The notes: generated by a model not told the origin, from the sequence alone. Positions 43,505-53,904 are shown, numbered from the stretch's first letter. The stretch is DNA of 64,000 bases from Paraburkholderia youngii (GCF_013366925.1 NZ_JAALDK010000001.1:3093165-3157164); one strand, 5' to 3'. Numbers and translations are program-made.

Positions 43505-43801
43505 TCAGCCTTCGCGTCCCAGAAGTAGACTTTTGTAATGAGATCGTGCGATAAGTACGGTCGTTTGTCCAAACACGAATCCGCCAACGCCTGCCCCGAT
43601 CATTCCCCCCACGACCTTTTGAGCGGCAAATGCACCGAGTGCCAAACCCAATCCGGTGCATATGATGCATGCGAGCAAGCCGGCCCATGTCTGCCAATGG
43701 CGCCATGTGCAGCGATAGGCCCGTCGCCAATTTTTGCGTCGATCGCTCGCCGGTAAATTCGCGAGTTCTGGAATGCTTCTGAGCGTCCAAAAAATGGTCA
43801 T
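43505..43801 (-). CDS. Small membrane protein with two helices
   Basis: 98 aa from ATG 43801 (AAGGAA six bases upstream): MTIFWTLRSIPELANL, then two hydrophobic segments TWAGLLACIICTGLGLALGA and GGMIGAGVGGFVFGQTTVLI with glycine-zipper-like spacing. Ends in SHYKSLLLGREG. Unknown function. It lies directly downstream of the integrase remnant, whose last frame runs into it. Confidence 0.55.
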   Translation of the reverse strand: MTIFWTLRSIPELANLPASDRRKNWRRAYRCTWRHWQTWAGLLACIICTGLGLALGAFAAQKVVGGMIGAGVGGFVFGQTTVLIARSHYKSLLLGREG

Positions 43802-43919
43802 CGCCAATTCCTTCCCGGTTGATTTACGGCATGAAATTGTCGACGATCTGGAGCCTGTTGTCGACCGACCGCTCGTGGGCCGGACAGCGCCCGAGTGCCG
43901 TCCGGCCGCCTGTCGTTCA

Positions 43920-44541
43920 AACCTTGTCTGTTCCGCCATCTCGAGAGCGTCGTCGACCTTAATGCCAAGGTATCGAACGGTACTCTCGAGCTTTGGGCAC
44001 CGAGCAGCAACTGTATCGCGCGCAGGTTCTTTGTGCGCCGGTAAATCAGGGACGCTTTCGTTCGACGCATTGAATGCGTTCCGTAAGCTGTGTCGTCGAG
44101 CCCGATCGACCCTATCCAGCGATGGACAAGGCGGGCGTACTGGCGCGTCGAAAGATGGGCTGAGCCGTGAATGCGGCTTGGGAAGCGATAGTCGCTCGAC
44201 GACAGTCCCGCCTCTCGAATTCACGCAGCGGCGCTCTCCCGGGTCTGTTTAGTGATTTCAAACTGGACCGGCCGCTGGGTCTTCTGCTGCATTACAGTCG
44301 CCCTTGGTGCCACACGCGAGCCAAGACAGATATCCCTCACTCGCAATTTCGTTAGATCGCACGCTCTCAGCTTGCTGTCGATCGCGAGGTTGAACAGCGC
44401 GAGCTCGCGCGCTCTTCCAGCAAGCTGCAGGCGGATACGGATTCCCCAAATCTCCCTCAGCTTCAGTGGCAGCTTCTGCCCCGTCAGCTTGTCCTTATTC
44501 CACGGTACACGGCCGACGCCGGGGTTGATGGTGGCTTCCAT
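43920..44541 (-). pseudogene. Tyrosine recombinase/integrase, inactivated
   Basis: From ATG 44541 the protein reads MEATINPGVGRVPWNKDKLT, LQLAGRARELALFNLAIDSK, VMQQKTQRPVQFEITKQTRE, then meets TGA (44223-44221) where the family has tryptophan. The same frame goes on with YRFPSRIHGSAHLSTRQYAR, YGTHSMRRTKASLIYRRTKN and LRAIQLLLG, including the catalytic R..R-type HSMRR region. A one-base loss near 43994 shifts the end: KLESTVRYLGIKVDDALEMA, which has the catalytic tyrosine. One nonsense and one frameshift mutation, otherwise complete. Confidence 0.8.
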
Positions 44542-45137
44542 GACGATTCTCCTTTCGAAGGACGGGAGGATCAGTTTGCACCCGGCGCCGCCGGGCAATA
44601 CCCGACCTTTCTCGGTCAGACAACTTTCCCGAAAACGGTCAGTCGATAAGATCCAGATCCCGCGAACTGCGGTGCGAGAAAGCGGCCGGTGGCGACCTGA
44701 CCCAATCGGCCATCAAGGGTCATCCGACCGAACCGTACCAGTGACATTGACGCGTCCGTTCCTCATCCGTAACCGGCCGTTCGATCCGTGACGATGCAAG
44801 CCTATTCATCGGCCAATGCCGGGGACCGTGCCTTGCGGCCAATCCAACTTTGAACGACTGCGCGGTAGGCTGATGGCTAAGCGGCTGCAACTGGTCTGTG
44901 CGTTGGATCCGTTAGTGAAAATGTGCAGCCGCCCAGGGTTTCCGAGCTTGTGGGCACGTAACGCCTTGACTAGAAAAAAAGTGCTCACCACTCACTCCAG
45001 TCGGAATCGTCCACGGCGCCCGGAGCCCTCGCCCACGACAATGTCATTGCGATGGGCATCGCCGTCGGGCCGCCTGGCACCACCGCTTTCGACGATCTCG
45101 CGTGAAGTTTGCCATTCATCCTGCGGGGGAGGTCATC
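44542..45137. other. Intergenic, no gene seen
   Basis: No ribosome-binding-supported frame. On the plus strand 45010-45104 one frame reads MGIAVGPPGTTAFDDLA at its end, which could be the tail of a lost gene, but it has no recognisable body. Confidence 0.3.
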
Positions 45138-46763
45138 ATGTATCACAAGCGGCTAATAACCGCATGCCTGCTCGCGGTCCTCGCATCCGCTCCCGCGCTC
45201 GCCCAGCACGAAGAACACCCCGCTGCGCCGCAGACTGGCGGCAAGTTCGGCACCGTGAAGTTCCCCACTTCGTGCAGCCTTGCGGCACAAAGCCAGTTTG
45301 AGAAGGCATTGGCGATGCTCCATTCCTTCTTTTACCCTTCGACAGTCAAGGCGTTCGAGGCCGTGACCCAGATCGATCCGCAATGTGCGATTGCATACTG
45401 GGGCATTGCAATTGCCCAGCGTCCTAATCCGCTGGTCCCGCCGTTTGACGAGACGGCACTCGAGCGCGGATGGGAAGCTGCGGAGAAGGGATTGGCGCTG
45501 GATCCGAAGACCGAACGGGAGCGCGATTGGCTGCTGGCTGCCGAAGCATTTTACAAAGACTATGACAAAGTCCCACAAAGCCAGCGCACGTTGGCATACG
45601 AGCATGCGATGGCGCGCCTGACGCAGAAGTATCCCGACGATACGGAAGCCGCGATTTTCTATGCGCTTGCGCTCAACGAGGCCGCGGACCCCAGCGACAA
45701 GACGTACGCCAACCAACTCGAGGCTGCAACGATCCTGGAGAAAATCTACCGTGACCAGCCCGACCACCCCGGTGTCGCGCACTACCTGATCCACAGCTAC
45801 GACTACCCGCCGCTCGCGAAGCGCGGACTGCCGTTTGCCAACAAATACGCGCAGATCGCCCCGGCGGCGCCGCACGCCCTGCACATGCCCTCGCATATTT
45901 ACTCGATGCTCGGCATGTGGGATGCATCCATCAAATCGAACGAAGCGGCGCTGAAGGTGATGCAGGAAGAAGCCGCCAGAAGCTGGCCGGGCGCCACCCA
46001 TACAGGGGCGCCCCATTCCTGGGATTTCATGGAGTACGCCTATCTACAGCTGGGCCAGGACGCGCATGCAAAACAAGTGCGCGATGACGCCAATGCTGCC
46101 ACGAAATTTCCATTTGACCGACTGGCAGTCTACACGGCGCTGGCTGCCATCCCGGCGCGCTATGCGCTCGAGCGCGGCGACTGGCAGGAGGCTGCCACGC
46201 TCGAGCCGCGTGGCAGCCGCTGGCCGCAAGCTGAGGCAATCACGTATTTTGCCCGTGCACTAGGCTGCGCTCGCAGCAGCAACGCGGACATGGCGCAGAC
46301 CAATATCGACATGCTCATGCAGTTGCGCGCCAAGCTCGAAGAGGCCAAGCAGCCATACTGGGCCGATCAGGTCCAGATTCAAATCCTCGCCGCCTCGGCG
46401 TGGCTGGATCATGTTCAGGGCAAGGACGATCAGGCGCTCAAGCAGATGCACGCCGCCGCCGATCTGGAAGACGGCAGCGAAAAGCAGGTCGCGATGGAGA
46501 ACCGGCTTTACCCGATGCGGGAGTTGCTGGGCGAAATGTTGCTCGATCTGAAGCGACCTGCCGATGCGCTGAAGGAGTATGAGGCATCGATGCAAGCAAC
46601 CCCGAACCGCCTGCGTGGCCTGTATGGTGCGGCGAAAGCAGCAGACCTGGCGCACGATAAGAAGGCGCAACTCTACTACGCGAAGCTTGTCACGCTCACG
46701 CGAAACGCGGACACGGTCCGGCCGGAGGTACGACTGGCCAAGCTGTATCTCGACCAGCATTGA
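45138..46763 (+). CDS. Exported tetratricopeptide-repeat protein
   Basis: 541 aa from ATG 45138 (GGAGG seven bases upstream). Signal peptide MYHKRLITACLLAVLASAPA ending ALAQ, then a short His-rich linker (HEEHPAAP). FPTSCSLAAQSQFEKALAML and FEAVTQIDPQCAIAYWGIAI begin a row of TPR helices that extends to AKLYLDQH; HMPSHIYSMLGMWDASIKSN is a conserved central repeat. Periplasmic. Homologues occur near copper or cytochrome genes but no such neighbour is here. Scaffold or binding role presumed from the fold. Confidence 0.88.
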   Translation: MYHKRLITACLLAVLASAPALAQHEEHPAAPQTGGKFGTVKFPTSCSLAAQSQFEKALAMLHSFFYPSTVKAFEAVTQIDPQCAIAYWGIAIAQRPNPLVPPFDETALERGWEAAEKGLALDPKTERERDWLLAAEAFYKDYDKVPQSQRTLAYEHAMARLTQKYPDDTEAAIFYALALNEAADPSDKTYANQLEAATILEKIYRDQPDHPGVAHYLIHSYDYPPLAKRGLPFANKYAQIAPAAPHALHMPSHIYSMLGMWDASIKSNEAALKVMQEEAARSWPGATHTGAPHSWDFMEYAYLQLGQDAHAKQVRDDANAATKFPFDRLAVYTALAAIPARYALERGDWQEAATLEPRGSRWPQAEAITYFARALGCARSSNADMAQTNIDMLMQLRAKLEEAKQPYWADQVQIQILAASAWLDHVQGKDDQALKQMHAAADLEDGSEKQVAMENRLYPMRELLGEMLLDLKRPADALKEYEASMQATPNRLRGLYGAAKAADLAHDKKAQLYYAKLVTLTRNADTVRPEVRLAKLYLDQH

Positions 46764-46878
46764 CCGATGCACCTTGAAAGCTGTCGTTAAGGCGGTGTTG
46801 CATCGAGCGTCAGAAACGGGACCCACTCCGGTCTCGAGTCGTCTGCGCGATGGACAGTTCCACCAACATCGCGCCAGG

Positions 46879-49149
46879 CTAATGTTCCACTTGCCACCGC
46901 AACACTGGATGCGTGGCGCCAGTTGCCATGACCCACGCGCCGTTCGGCCCGAAGTCCCAGCCGACGAAGCTCGCCGGGTTGCTCATCTGGGCCGTGGTGA
47001 GCCCGTTGGATGCAGGTAGATCGCCGCCGCTCGACGGTTGTCCCGTGGTCTGGACGTCCCAGTAAACGTCGGCGCCAAGGCCACCGGAGCAGCCCGCGCA
47101 GATGCCGCCCATCGCCAACCCGTTGCCGCTGGAAACGCTGCCTGACGCAAACGACTGCGTGACTTTACCGAGGTTCTCGAAGACCAGTCCGGCACCACCG
47201 CCGTGCGTCAAAAAGCCGGTGACGGAGCCCGTCGCGTACGACTGGTCGATCGTCCCATAGTTCGTGCTAACGAGTCCGGCCGCTACGCCGCCTGTCCGAA
47301 CTGTGGCACTGCTTCCCGAGCGCTCGATCAGCCCGTAGTTCGCCCCAATGAGCCCTGACAGCGGTGCGTCGAAGCAACCACAGCTGTTCGCGCCAGAGGT
47401 GAATGTATTGACGACCGTACCGTGGTTATTGATCGCGAGAAGGCCGATTCCATAGTAGAACCCTGTGTCGTTGGCGAGCGGGTGGCCGTCGACTTTCAGG
47501 TCGCGCACGACACCGACTTGGCCGATATCGCCGAAGATGGCGTCGAGGCTCGGAGAAAGATTCGAAACGGTATGCCACATGCCGTCGAATTGACCGGTGA
47601 ACGACGTGCTAATCGCATACGGGGTAGTGCCCAGCGTGATGAACGCAGCGTTGTTCGCTTCGATATCTCTTCCGAGTGCGTAGTTGCCAGTCATGTCGTT
47701 GTCGACGGCCTGAAAGTCCGCTACCGAATTGACGAGTTGGTAACCCGTTATCTGCGTGACCAGGCCGCTGTAAGCCGGGGCGGTCCACGATGCATTGCCG
47801 ACTAAAGTGCCGGGGCCGTAGGTGCCGTTCATGTCGTAGAACGCGCTGACGATGCCGGTACTCTTCGACCAGTCGATCGTGCCGCCGTTGTTCACGCTGC
47901 CGCCATTGTCGATACCGGAGGCGTCGGCGCGCATCGTCAGGTTGCCCGCACCGGCGTTCGCGATGGTCGTACCCGTCGTCACAGAGACGTCGTGGTACGC
48001 GGCGAGCGTGAGCGAGGCTGGACCAGACCAGCGCAGGCTCGAAGCGACGCCGAGGTCGCCCGTTGCGCCGTTACCAGCTGTCGTCCCGACATTCACCGAG
48101 GTGCCCGCGTTCAGGCTGCGTTGCAACGCATGCGCGGCGACATCATCGATCGTGAAAGCAGGCGTCGAGAGATTCCATTGGCCTGCATCGACCACCGTGT
48201 GCTTGCCGAACGTCAGTTGTACCGCCTGTGTATCGACGGTCCCGCCGCTGCCGTCCGAGTTGCTCGCGACGATCTTGCCGAGTTGGTCCACACTGCCGTT
48301 GTCGGCGACGAGCCAGGCGTGCCCGTCGCGGTTGGCCGTGCCGGTTGCGCGGATGCGCGCACCGCCGCCTGCGAGCGCATACACGTTGCCGTCGGCGGCC
48401 TGCAGGCTCACCTGTGCGGCTGTTATCCGCCCCTTGTTGACGACTGTGCCCTGACTGCCCGTTTGCACGAACACCTGCCGGCTGCTTGCCGAGTCCTGCA
48501 ACAGAACCTGCCCGCCTGCGGCCAGTTCCGCCGTGCCATTGGGCGCTGCCACGGTGCCGGAATTGATGACTGCGTCTCGCGCAATCAGGAACACATCGCC
48601 GCCGCTCGAACTGATCCTGCCAAGGTTCAGCACGCTTGCATCGGAGTCGCCTGAGAGTGTGAGTGTGCTGCTGCCGCTCATGAATGCACTGTTGCAGACA
48701 TCGAGGGTGGACGCGACGAAGCGGCCACCGGTGCTGATCACACCCGACGGACCCACGACGATGCCCTGCGGATTGATCAGATACAGGCTGCCCGTTGCAC
48801 TGAGCATGCCAAGAATGGCAGAGGGTGAGCCACCCGTTACCCGGTTCAGGGTCGCGCCGGTGCCGTTGTCGAACGTCACGCGGTTGTGCCTGCCGATCGA
48901 GAAACTGCTCCAGTCAATCACGCCGCGCGTCGAACCCGGTTGCGTGATCATGAGACTGTTCCCCTGGCCGGCTATGGTGCCCGTGCCGGCGACGTAACGG
49001 CCGCCTCGCGGAAGACTGCCCGCCGCGAACGCGACGGCAGTCAGGGACAGCCCCGTCAGCGAAATGCCGACGGCAAGCCAGATGTGTCCGCGCGACTGCT
49101 GTCGACGCAGTGCGCGTCGCGCGGGCCGAGGTAGTCCTGGATGTGACAT
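46879..49149 (-). CDS. TpsA-type filamentous haemagglutinin-like protein, copy 1
   Basis: 756 aa from ATG 49149 (AAAGGGGG upstream). Extended signal peptide: HIWLAVGISLTGLSLTAVAF AAG after a basic N-terminus. Haemagglutination-activity TPS domain with GRYVAGTGTIAGQGNSLMIT, VTFDNGTGATLNRVTGGSPS, LYLINPQGIVVGPSGVISTG. The middle has repeats (GTIDWSKSTGIVSAFYD) and the end GLUG-like motifs (GLVSTNYGTIDQSYATGSVT). At 756 aa it is short for FHA adhesins. No TpsB transporter is in the window. Tandem with a paralogue 276 bp upstream. Confidence 0.9.
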   Translation of the reverse strand: MSHPGLPRPARRALRRQQSRGHIWLAVGISLTGLSLTAVAFAAGSLPRGGRYVAGTGTIAGQGNSLMITQPGSTRGVIDWSSFSIGRHNRVTFDNGTGATLNRVTGGSPSAILGMLSATGSLYLINPQGIVVGPSGVISTGGRFVASTLDVCNSAFMSGSSTLTLSGDSDASVLNLGRISSSGGDVFLIARDAVINSGTVAAPNGTAELAAGGQVLLQDSASSRQVFVQTGSQGTVVNKGRITAAQVSLQAADGNVYALAGGGARIRATGTANRDGHAWLVADNGSVDQLGKIVASNSDGSGGTVDTQAVQLTFGKHTVVDAGQWNLSTPAFTIDDVAAHALQRSLNAGTSVNVGTTAGNGATGDLGVASSLRWSGPASLTLAAYHDVSVTTGTTIANAGAGNLTMRADASGIDNGGSVNNGGTIDWSKSTGIVSAFYDMNGTYGPGTLVGNASWTAPAYSGLVTQITGYQLVNSVADFQAVDNDMTGNYALGRDIEANNAAFITLGTTPYAISTSFTGQFDGMWHTVSNLSPSLDAIFGDIGQVGVVRDLKVDGHPLANDTGFYYGIGLLAINNHGTVVNTFTSGANSCGCFDAPLSGLIGANYGLIERSGSSATVRTGGVAAGLVSTNYGTIDQSYATGSVTGFLTHGGGAGLVFENLGKVTQSFASGSVSSGNGLAMGGICAGCSGGLGADVYWDVQTTGQPSSGGDLPASNGLTTAQMSNPASFVGWDFGPNGAWVMATGATHPVLRWQVEH

Positions 49150-49425
49150 CACAGCCCCCTTTCCGCATGCGTGCGGAATGGCTGCCGACGACCCGCAGAG
49201 CCAGCCGGAAACGCGCGAGTCGCTGCGTCTGAAGAATAGGAGTCGGCGTCGCGAATGCAAGGGCAGGTATCAGGCGTGGACCGGCCATACAGCGCCTTTA
49301 TCTATGAACTCGTCTTCGACCTTGACTGATCCGATAGGCAGTAGTGGCGCGGCTGCTAGTTAACCCACTACCGCCACAATGCAACAGGATGACTGCTCGC
49401 TGATGGTTGTGGATAGCAGTCGGTC

Positions 49426-51819
49426 TCATTGCGCCAGTTGCCACTGCAATATCGGATGCGTCGCTCCAACGGGCATCGCCCAGACACCGCCTGGGCCGAA
49501 GTTGTATGTCGGACCGAAGCTGGACGGCGTGCTCATCTGCATAGTAGTCAAGCCTTGAGCGTTACCCAGGTTCGCGCCTAGGATGGTGGCGCGGACGCCG
49601 ACTGGCGCGCCTGTCGTTTGCGTATCCCAGTAAACATCGTTTGTGATGGTCCCCGGGGAAGACGCGATGTAATTTGCGTTGTAATCAGCGATGCCGCCCG
49701 GTCCTCCCACAGGTCCGGATGGCTGGTCAATCTTGCCGGTTGCGAACGACTGACTGATCGTGCCTGAAGTCCCGCCAACTAACCCACCCCCGCACGCATT
49801 GACCGTGTCACATTGCGGCTGCACATGAACTGTTCCAGTCGCATAAGACTCTGTGATAACGCCAAAATTGTAGCCGACCAGACCGCCCGCTCCCTGAAGA
49901 TGGGTCGAGGTGACATCGCCCGATGCGAACGATTGCCGGATTACGCCGAAGCTGTTGGTTCCGACCAGGCCTCCCGTCAACGAATCAGATGAAACGTCGG
50001 CGGTGCTTGACGAACGCGTGATCGTGCCGTCGAAGTTCAAGCCCACAAGTCCCCCAGTTGAAATACGACCGATTGAAGTAACACTGCCGCTTGAGTGCAC
50101 GGATGCGATCGTACCGTCGTTCCTGTCTGCGAGAAAGCCCGCCCAGGCGGCAGACTCGGGCAAGTTGGCACTGCCCTCAATGTTGAGGTTCCGAACGACG
50201 CCCGAAGACCCGATGTCCCCGAAAAGCGATTCAGATAACCAAAGATTCGAAATCGTGTGTCCCATGCCATCAAACTGGCCCGAGAACGAAGCCACGGTCC
50301 GACTGAATTCACCGGGCGGGGGCGTGGCGTCGATGTCTCTGCCGAGCGCGTAGTTGCCCGAGGGGTTGAGGTTAACTGCGCCCAGATCGAAGACGGTATT
50401 CACCAGCGCATAGGCGGTAACTTGCGTCACGAGACCACTGTCTGGAGCGGCAGACCATGTGCTGTTTGACAGAATGTTTCCCGGTAAGTATCCACCAGCT
50501 ATGTCATGCAGCGCACTCACGATGCCCGTGCTGCGCGACCAGTCGATCGTCCCATTGTTGTTAGCGCTGCCACCGTTGTCGATGCCGGCTGCGTCGCCGC
50601 GCAACGTCAGGTTGCCCGCACCGGAGTTCGCGATGGTCGTGCCCGTCGCCACCGACACGTCGTGATACGCGGCGAGCGTGAGAGAAGCCGGACCGCTCCA
50701 GTTCAAACTCGAAGCGACGCCCAGATCGCCTGTTGCGCCGTTCGCGCCTGTCGTCGTGACATCGATCGACGTGCCCGCGTTCAGGCTGCGCTGCAAGGTG
50801 CGCGCGGCGGCGTCATCGATCGTGAAAGTAGGCGTCAACAGGTTCCATTGGCCCGCGTGAACGGCTGCATGCTTGCCGAAGGCCAGTTGTGCCGCTTGCG
50901 TGTCGACCGTTCCGCCGCTGCCATCCGCGTTGCTCGCGGCGATCTTACCGTACTGCTCGACACGGCCGCCATCGGCGACGAGCCACACGTGGCCGTCGCG
51001 ATCTGCCGTGCCCGTCGCGCGGATGCGCGTGCCGCCGCCCGCGAGCGCGTAGACGTTGCCGTCTGCTGCCTGCAGGCTGACCTGCGCGGCGTTTATGTTC
51101 CCTCTGTTGATCACGGTGCCCTGACTGCCCGTCTGCACGAACAACTGTTTGCTGCTGCCCGCGTCCTGTAATAGCACCTGTTCGCCTGCAGCCAGTTCGG
51201 CCGTGCCGTTGGGTGCGGAGATATTGCCGGCGTTGATGACGGCGCCCCGCGCGATCAGGAACACATCGCCGCCGCTCGAACTGATCTTTCCGAGGTTGAT
51301 GACGCTTGCGTTCGCGCTGCCCGACAGCGTGAGGGAACCACCGCCCTGCATGAACGCGCAATTACCGACATCAAGTGTCGACGCGACGAAACGGTCACCC
51401 GTGCTGACCACCCCCGATGTTCCCACGACGATGCCTTGCGGATTGATCACATAGAGACTGCCCGTTGCACTGAGCCTGCCGAAGATGGCGGACGGCGAAC
51501 CGCCCGTCACGCGGTTCAGCGTCGCGCCCGAGCCGTTGTCGAACGTCACGCTGTTGTTCCTGCCGATCGAAAAGCTGTTCCAATCGATCACGCCGCGCGT
51601 CGAACCTGGTTGGGTGATCACGAGGCCGTTGCCCTGGCTCGCTATCGTGCCGGCGCCGGCCACGTAAGTGCCGCCTTGTGGAAGGGTGCCCGCCGCGAGC
51701 GTCGCATGTGCAAAGGACAGCCCGGTAATTGAAATACCGATGACGAGCCAGACGCGTGCGATTGACTGCCGACGATGCAGTGCGCGTCGCGCGGGCCGAG
51801 GTAGTTTTTGACGTGACAT
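49426..51819 (-). CDS. TpsA-type filamentous haemagglutinin-like protein, copy 2
   Basis: 797 aa from ATG 51819 (AAGGGGGG upstream). Same plan as copy 1: IARVWLVIGISITGLSFAHA signal, TPS domain with TYVAGAGTIASQGNGLVITQ and LYVINPQGIVVGTSGVVSTG, central repeats, GLUG motifs (GLVGLNFDGTITRSSSTADV, GLVGYNFGVITESYATGTVH). The first 400 residues are nearly alike in both; the C-terminal GLUG region differs more. Arose by tandem duplication. The long similar stretches could allow recombination between copies. Confidence 0.9.
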   Translation of the reverse strand: MSRQKLPRPARRALHRRQSIARVWLVIGISITGLSFAHATLAAGTLPQGGTYVAGAGTIASQGNGLVITQPGSTRGVIDWNSFSIGRNNSVTFDNGSGATLNRVTGGSPSAIFGRLSATGSLYVINPQGIVVGTSGVVSTGDRFVASTLDVGNCAFMQGGGSLTLSGSANASVINLGKISSSGGDVFLIARGAVINAGNISAPNGTAELAAGEQVLLQDAGSSKQLFVQTGSQGTVINRGNINAAQVSLQAADGNVYALAGGGTRIRATGTADRDGHVWLVADGGRVEQYGKIAASNADGSGGTVDTQAAQLAFGKHAAVHAGQWNLLTPTFTIDDAAARTLQRSLNAGTSIDVTTTGANGATGDLGVASSLNWSGPASLTLAAYHDVSVATGTTIANSGAGNLTLRGDAAGIDNGGSANNNGTIDWSRSTGIVSALHDIAGGYLPGNILSNSTWSAAPDSGLVTQVTAYALVNTVFDLGAVNLNPSGNYALGRDIDATPPPGEFSRTVASFSGQFDGMGHTISNLWLSESLFGDIGSSGVVRNLNIEGSANLPESAAWAGFLADRNDGTIASVHSSGSVTSIGRISTGGLVGLNFDGTITRSSSTADVSSDSLTGGLVGTNSFGVIRQSFASGDVTSTHLQGAGGLVGYNFGVITESYATGTVHVQPQCDTVNACGGGLVGGTSGTISQSFATGKIDQPSGPVGGPGGIADYNANYIASSPGTITNDVYWDTQTTGAPVGVRATILGANLGNAQGLTTMQMSTPSSFGPTYNFGPGGVWAMPVGATHPILQWQLAQ

Positions 51820-52926
51820 ACACCCCCCTTCCGCGTGGGGCGCGGAATGGCTGCCGGCGACCAGCAGAGCCGACCGGAAACGCGTCAGTCGCAGCGTCTG
51901 AAGAATAGCCGCTGACGTTGCAAATGTATGCCGATATCTCTGCGTTTTGCGCCTTCTTCGGCTTTTATTCTGTGCGCTTGTGGCGCCTGGCGCGTAGCGG
52001 CATCTCCGGATCTTTTACGAAATCAACGCGAGACTGCAGTCGCCTGTGATACATGCTGTGGGCAGCCTATGGCCACGGACGATACCGGCATTCGTGTCCC
52101 AAAGGCCAAGGACCATATGCAATGCGGTGCCGACGTCTGAACGTCCGTCTAAGGGGAGGGGCGAATGTCGCTTGATGGCCTGTCCAAGGGTGTATGAGGG
52201 CTGACAGCGAGCCATGCGACGACGGGGCCCCTATGAGTGAAGCTGCGGCGAAGACAGCGATTGCCGCCAGCAAGTACGTCAGCTAACCAGTGCAAACTGG
52301 CCGCTCAAATGACCGGGTGACGGTCATGGCGAATGACGCTTCCTGGCCGCGTCAAGGCAGTGCCCTCCGCAGTTTGCTCGCCAGAAACCGGCCATTGAGC
52401 GAGGCCGGACGAGATCTCGGCCAGTCTAACTGGACGACGACCTCGACCGGCCGCTTCTGGCCGCGCGGAGCCCTTCATCGCGTAGGGCGGCTGGCCTCGC
52501 GCGCGCACTGGCGCGCAAAGGGCGTAGGTCGCGAAGGCGAACCTTAGCCGAGCGCGACGATCGAATTGGCAGCGCACCGCTGCAGAAGGCAAGTTCGGCC
52601 CCAGCGTCGCTGGCTCTCAGGGTTCATTTCGGACATTCCGCTTTGCGGTCGTCGTGACGACTCCGGCTAGCCGGGTTGCGGCCAGCTTGACGTTCATCTA
52701 GCCGCCAAAAAAATAGCGGCGTTTCGTGTCGACACGCCGCAAAAGGAAATTAGGGAATTTTGCGGCGCGTTGCACTCTGGGCTAGGTCGGCCGCGTCGCC
52801 ATTAGTGAAGGTGCTTCGAAGGCCACCGCGGGCGCGGTTTCCTTCTGGCCAGCTATTGTCGGCATGCATCGCGAAACGTGAGATGGGGGCTTCCATCGGT
52901 CGGTGCAATCGCCTCGAGGCCGCCTT
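51820..52926. other. 1.1-kb gene-poor region with a dispersed repeat
   Basis: No conserved gene. Short frames at 51928-52140 (+) and 52067-52273 (-) have no ribosome binding site. Holds the second repeat copy (52354-52464). A row of A's at about 52707 in a short G/C hairpin (GCCGCCAAAAAAATAGCGGC, 52700-52719) may be a weak terminator. Confidence 0.35.
52354..52464. repeat. Dispersed intergenic repeat, copy 2
   Basis: Partner of 43090-43198, same strand. Conserved blocks: AAGGCAGTGCCCTCCGCA, GTTTGCTCGCCA, ACCGGCCATTGAGCGAGG and CTCGACCGGCCGCTTCTGGC. Non-coding in both places. Confidence 0.7.
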
Positions 52927-53904
52927 TCATGGCAGCACGACGATCTTCCCTCCAGCCTTGTTCTCTTCCATGCACCGGTGTGCTTCCACGATTTCGTCGA
53001 GCCGAAAAACCTTCCCAACAGGGACGCGAAGTGTTCCGGCCTTCACCTGCGCCAGTAGTTCGTCATACGGCGTCGCCATGAATTCATTGACTCCGCCGTC
53101 GTAAATGGTGAGTTTCACCGTGCTCGGTATCACTTCCATCGGACTGAAGGTATCGAACGACCACTGGTTGCCAACAATGCCAGTCATGCACACCACGCCG
53201 CCTTGTTTTGCACAGCGCAACGAGTCCTTCAGCGTCGTGGTTCCGATGAGTTCCAGCACTTTATCCACGCCGCCGGGCGACACTTCGCCGATCTCCTGCG
53301 CGATTGCGCCCGAGTCTATTACGACACGGTCGGCGCCGTTCGCACGCAGCGCGTCGCCTTTCTGCGGATTGCGGGTCGTCGAAATCACAAACGCACCGTG
53401 CGCTTTGGCGATTGCCGCGGCGGCAAGTCCAACCGATGTCGTTCCGCCCCGAATCAGCAGCCGGTCCCGCTCTTGCAGCGCGAGGGCCTTGAACAGCGAG
53501 CCCCACGCGGTCTGAAGCATTTCCGGCATTGCGCCGAGCGTTTCCCAAGCCAAGCCAGTGACCAGTTTTTGCACCTGCCGGGCAGGTACGCAGGTGTACT
53601 CCGCATAGCTGCCGTCGAACTCACGCCCCAAGCCTCCCATCGCGGTGGCAACCGTATCGCCCTTGGCGAACTCCATTCCCGGTGCGTCTTCCACGATGCC
53701 GACCGCCTCGATTCCCAGCACGCGCGGAAACTTCACGCTCTGGGAAAATCCCTGGCGCGTAAACATTTCGGACCGGTTGAGTCCGAACGCCTTCACGCGG
53801 ATCAGCACCTCGCCGCGCTGCGGCGTCGGTATGGGACGTTGTTCGAGCCTGAGCACCTCAGGACCACCCGGCTCGTGGATCACTGCTGCTTTCATGGTCG
53901 TCAT
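52927..53904 (-). CDS. Quinone-oxidoreductase-like MDR protein
   Basis: 325 aa from ATG 53904 (AAAGGAGG five bases upstream). MKAAVIHEPGGPEVLRLEQR, VLIRVKAFGLNRSEMFTRQG, FPRVLGIEAVGIVEDAPG, then the Rossmann part GGTTSVGLAAAAIAKAHGAF. No zinc cysteines. Divergent from a LysR gene 213 bp away with several TTTTCC/GGAAAA inverted repeats between them. NADPH-dependent reduction of quinones or enones is the family function; substrate not known. Confidence 0.9.
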   Translation of the reverse strand: MTTMKAAVIHEPGGPEVLRLEQRPIPTPQRGEVLIRVKAFGLNRSEMFTRQGFSQSVKFPRVLGIEAVGIVEDAPGMEFAKGDTVATAMGGLGREFDGSYAEYTCVPARQVQKLVTGLAWETLGAMPEMLQTAWGSLFKALALQERDRLLIRGGTTSVGLAAAAIAKAHGAFVISTTRNPQKGDALRANGADRVVIDSGAIAQEIGEVSPGGVDKVLELIGTTTLKDSLRCAKQGGVVCMTGIVGNQWSFDTFSPMEVIPSTVKLTIYDGGVNEFMATPYDELLAQVKAGTLRVPVGKVFRLDEIVEAHRCMEENKAGGKIVVLP

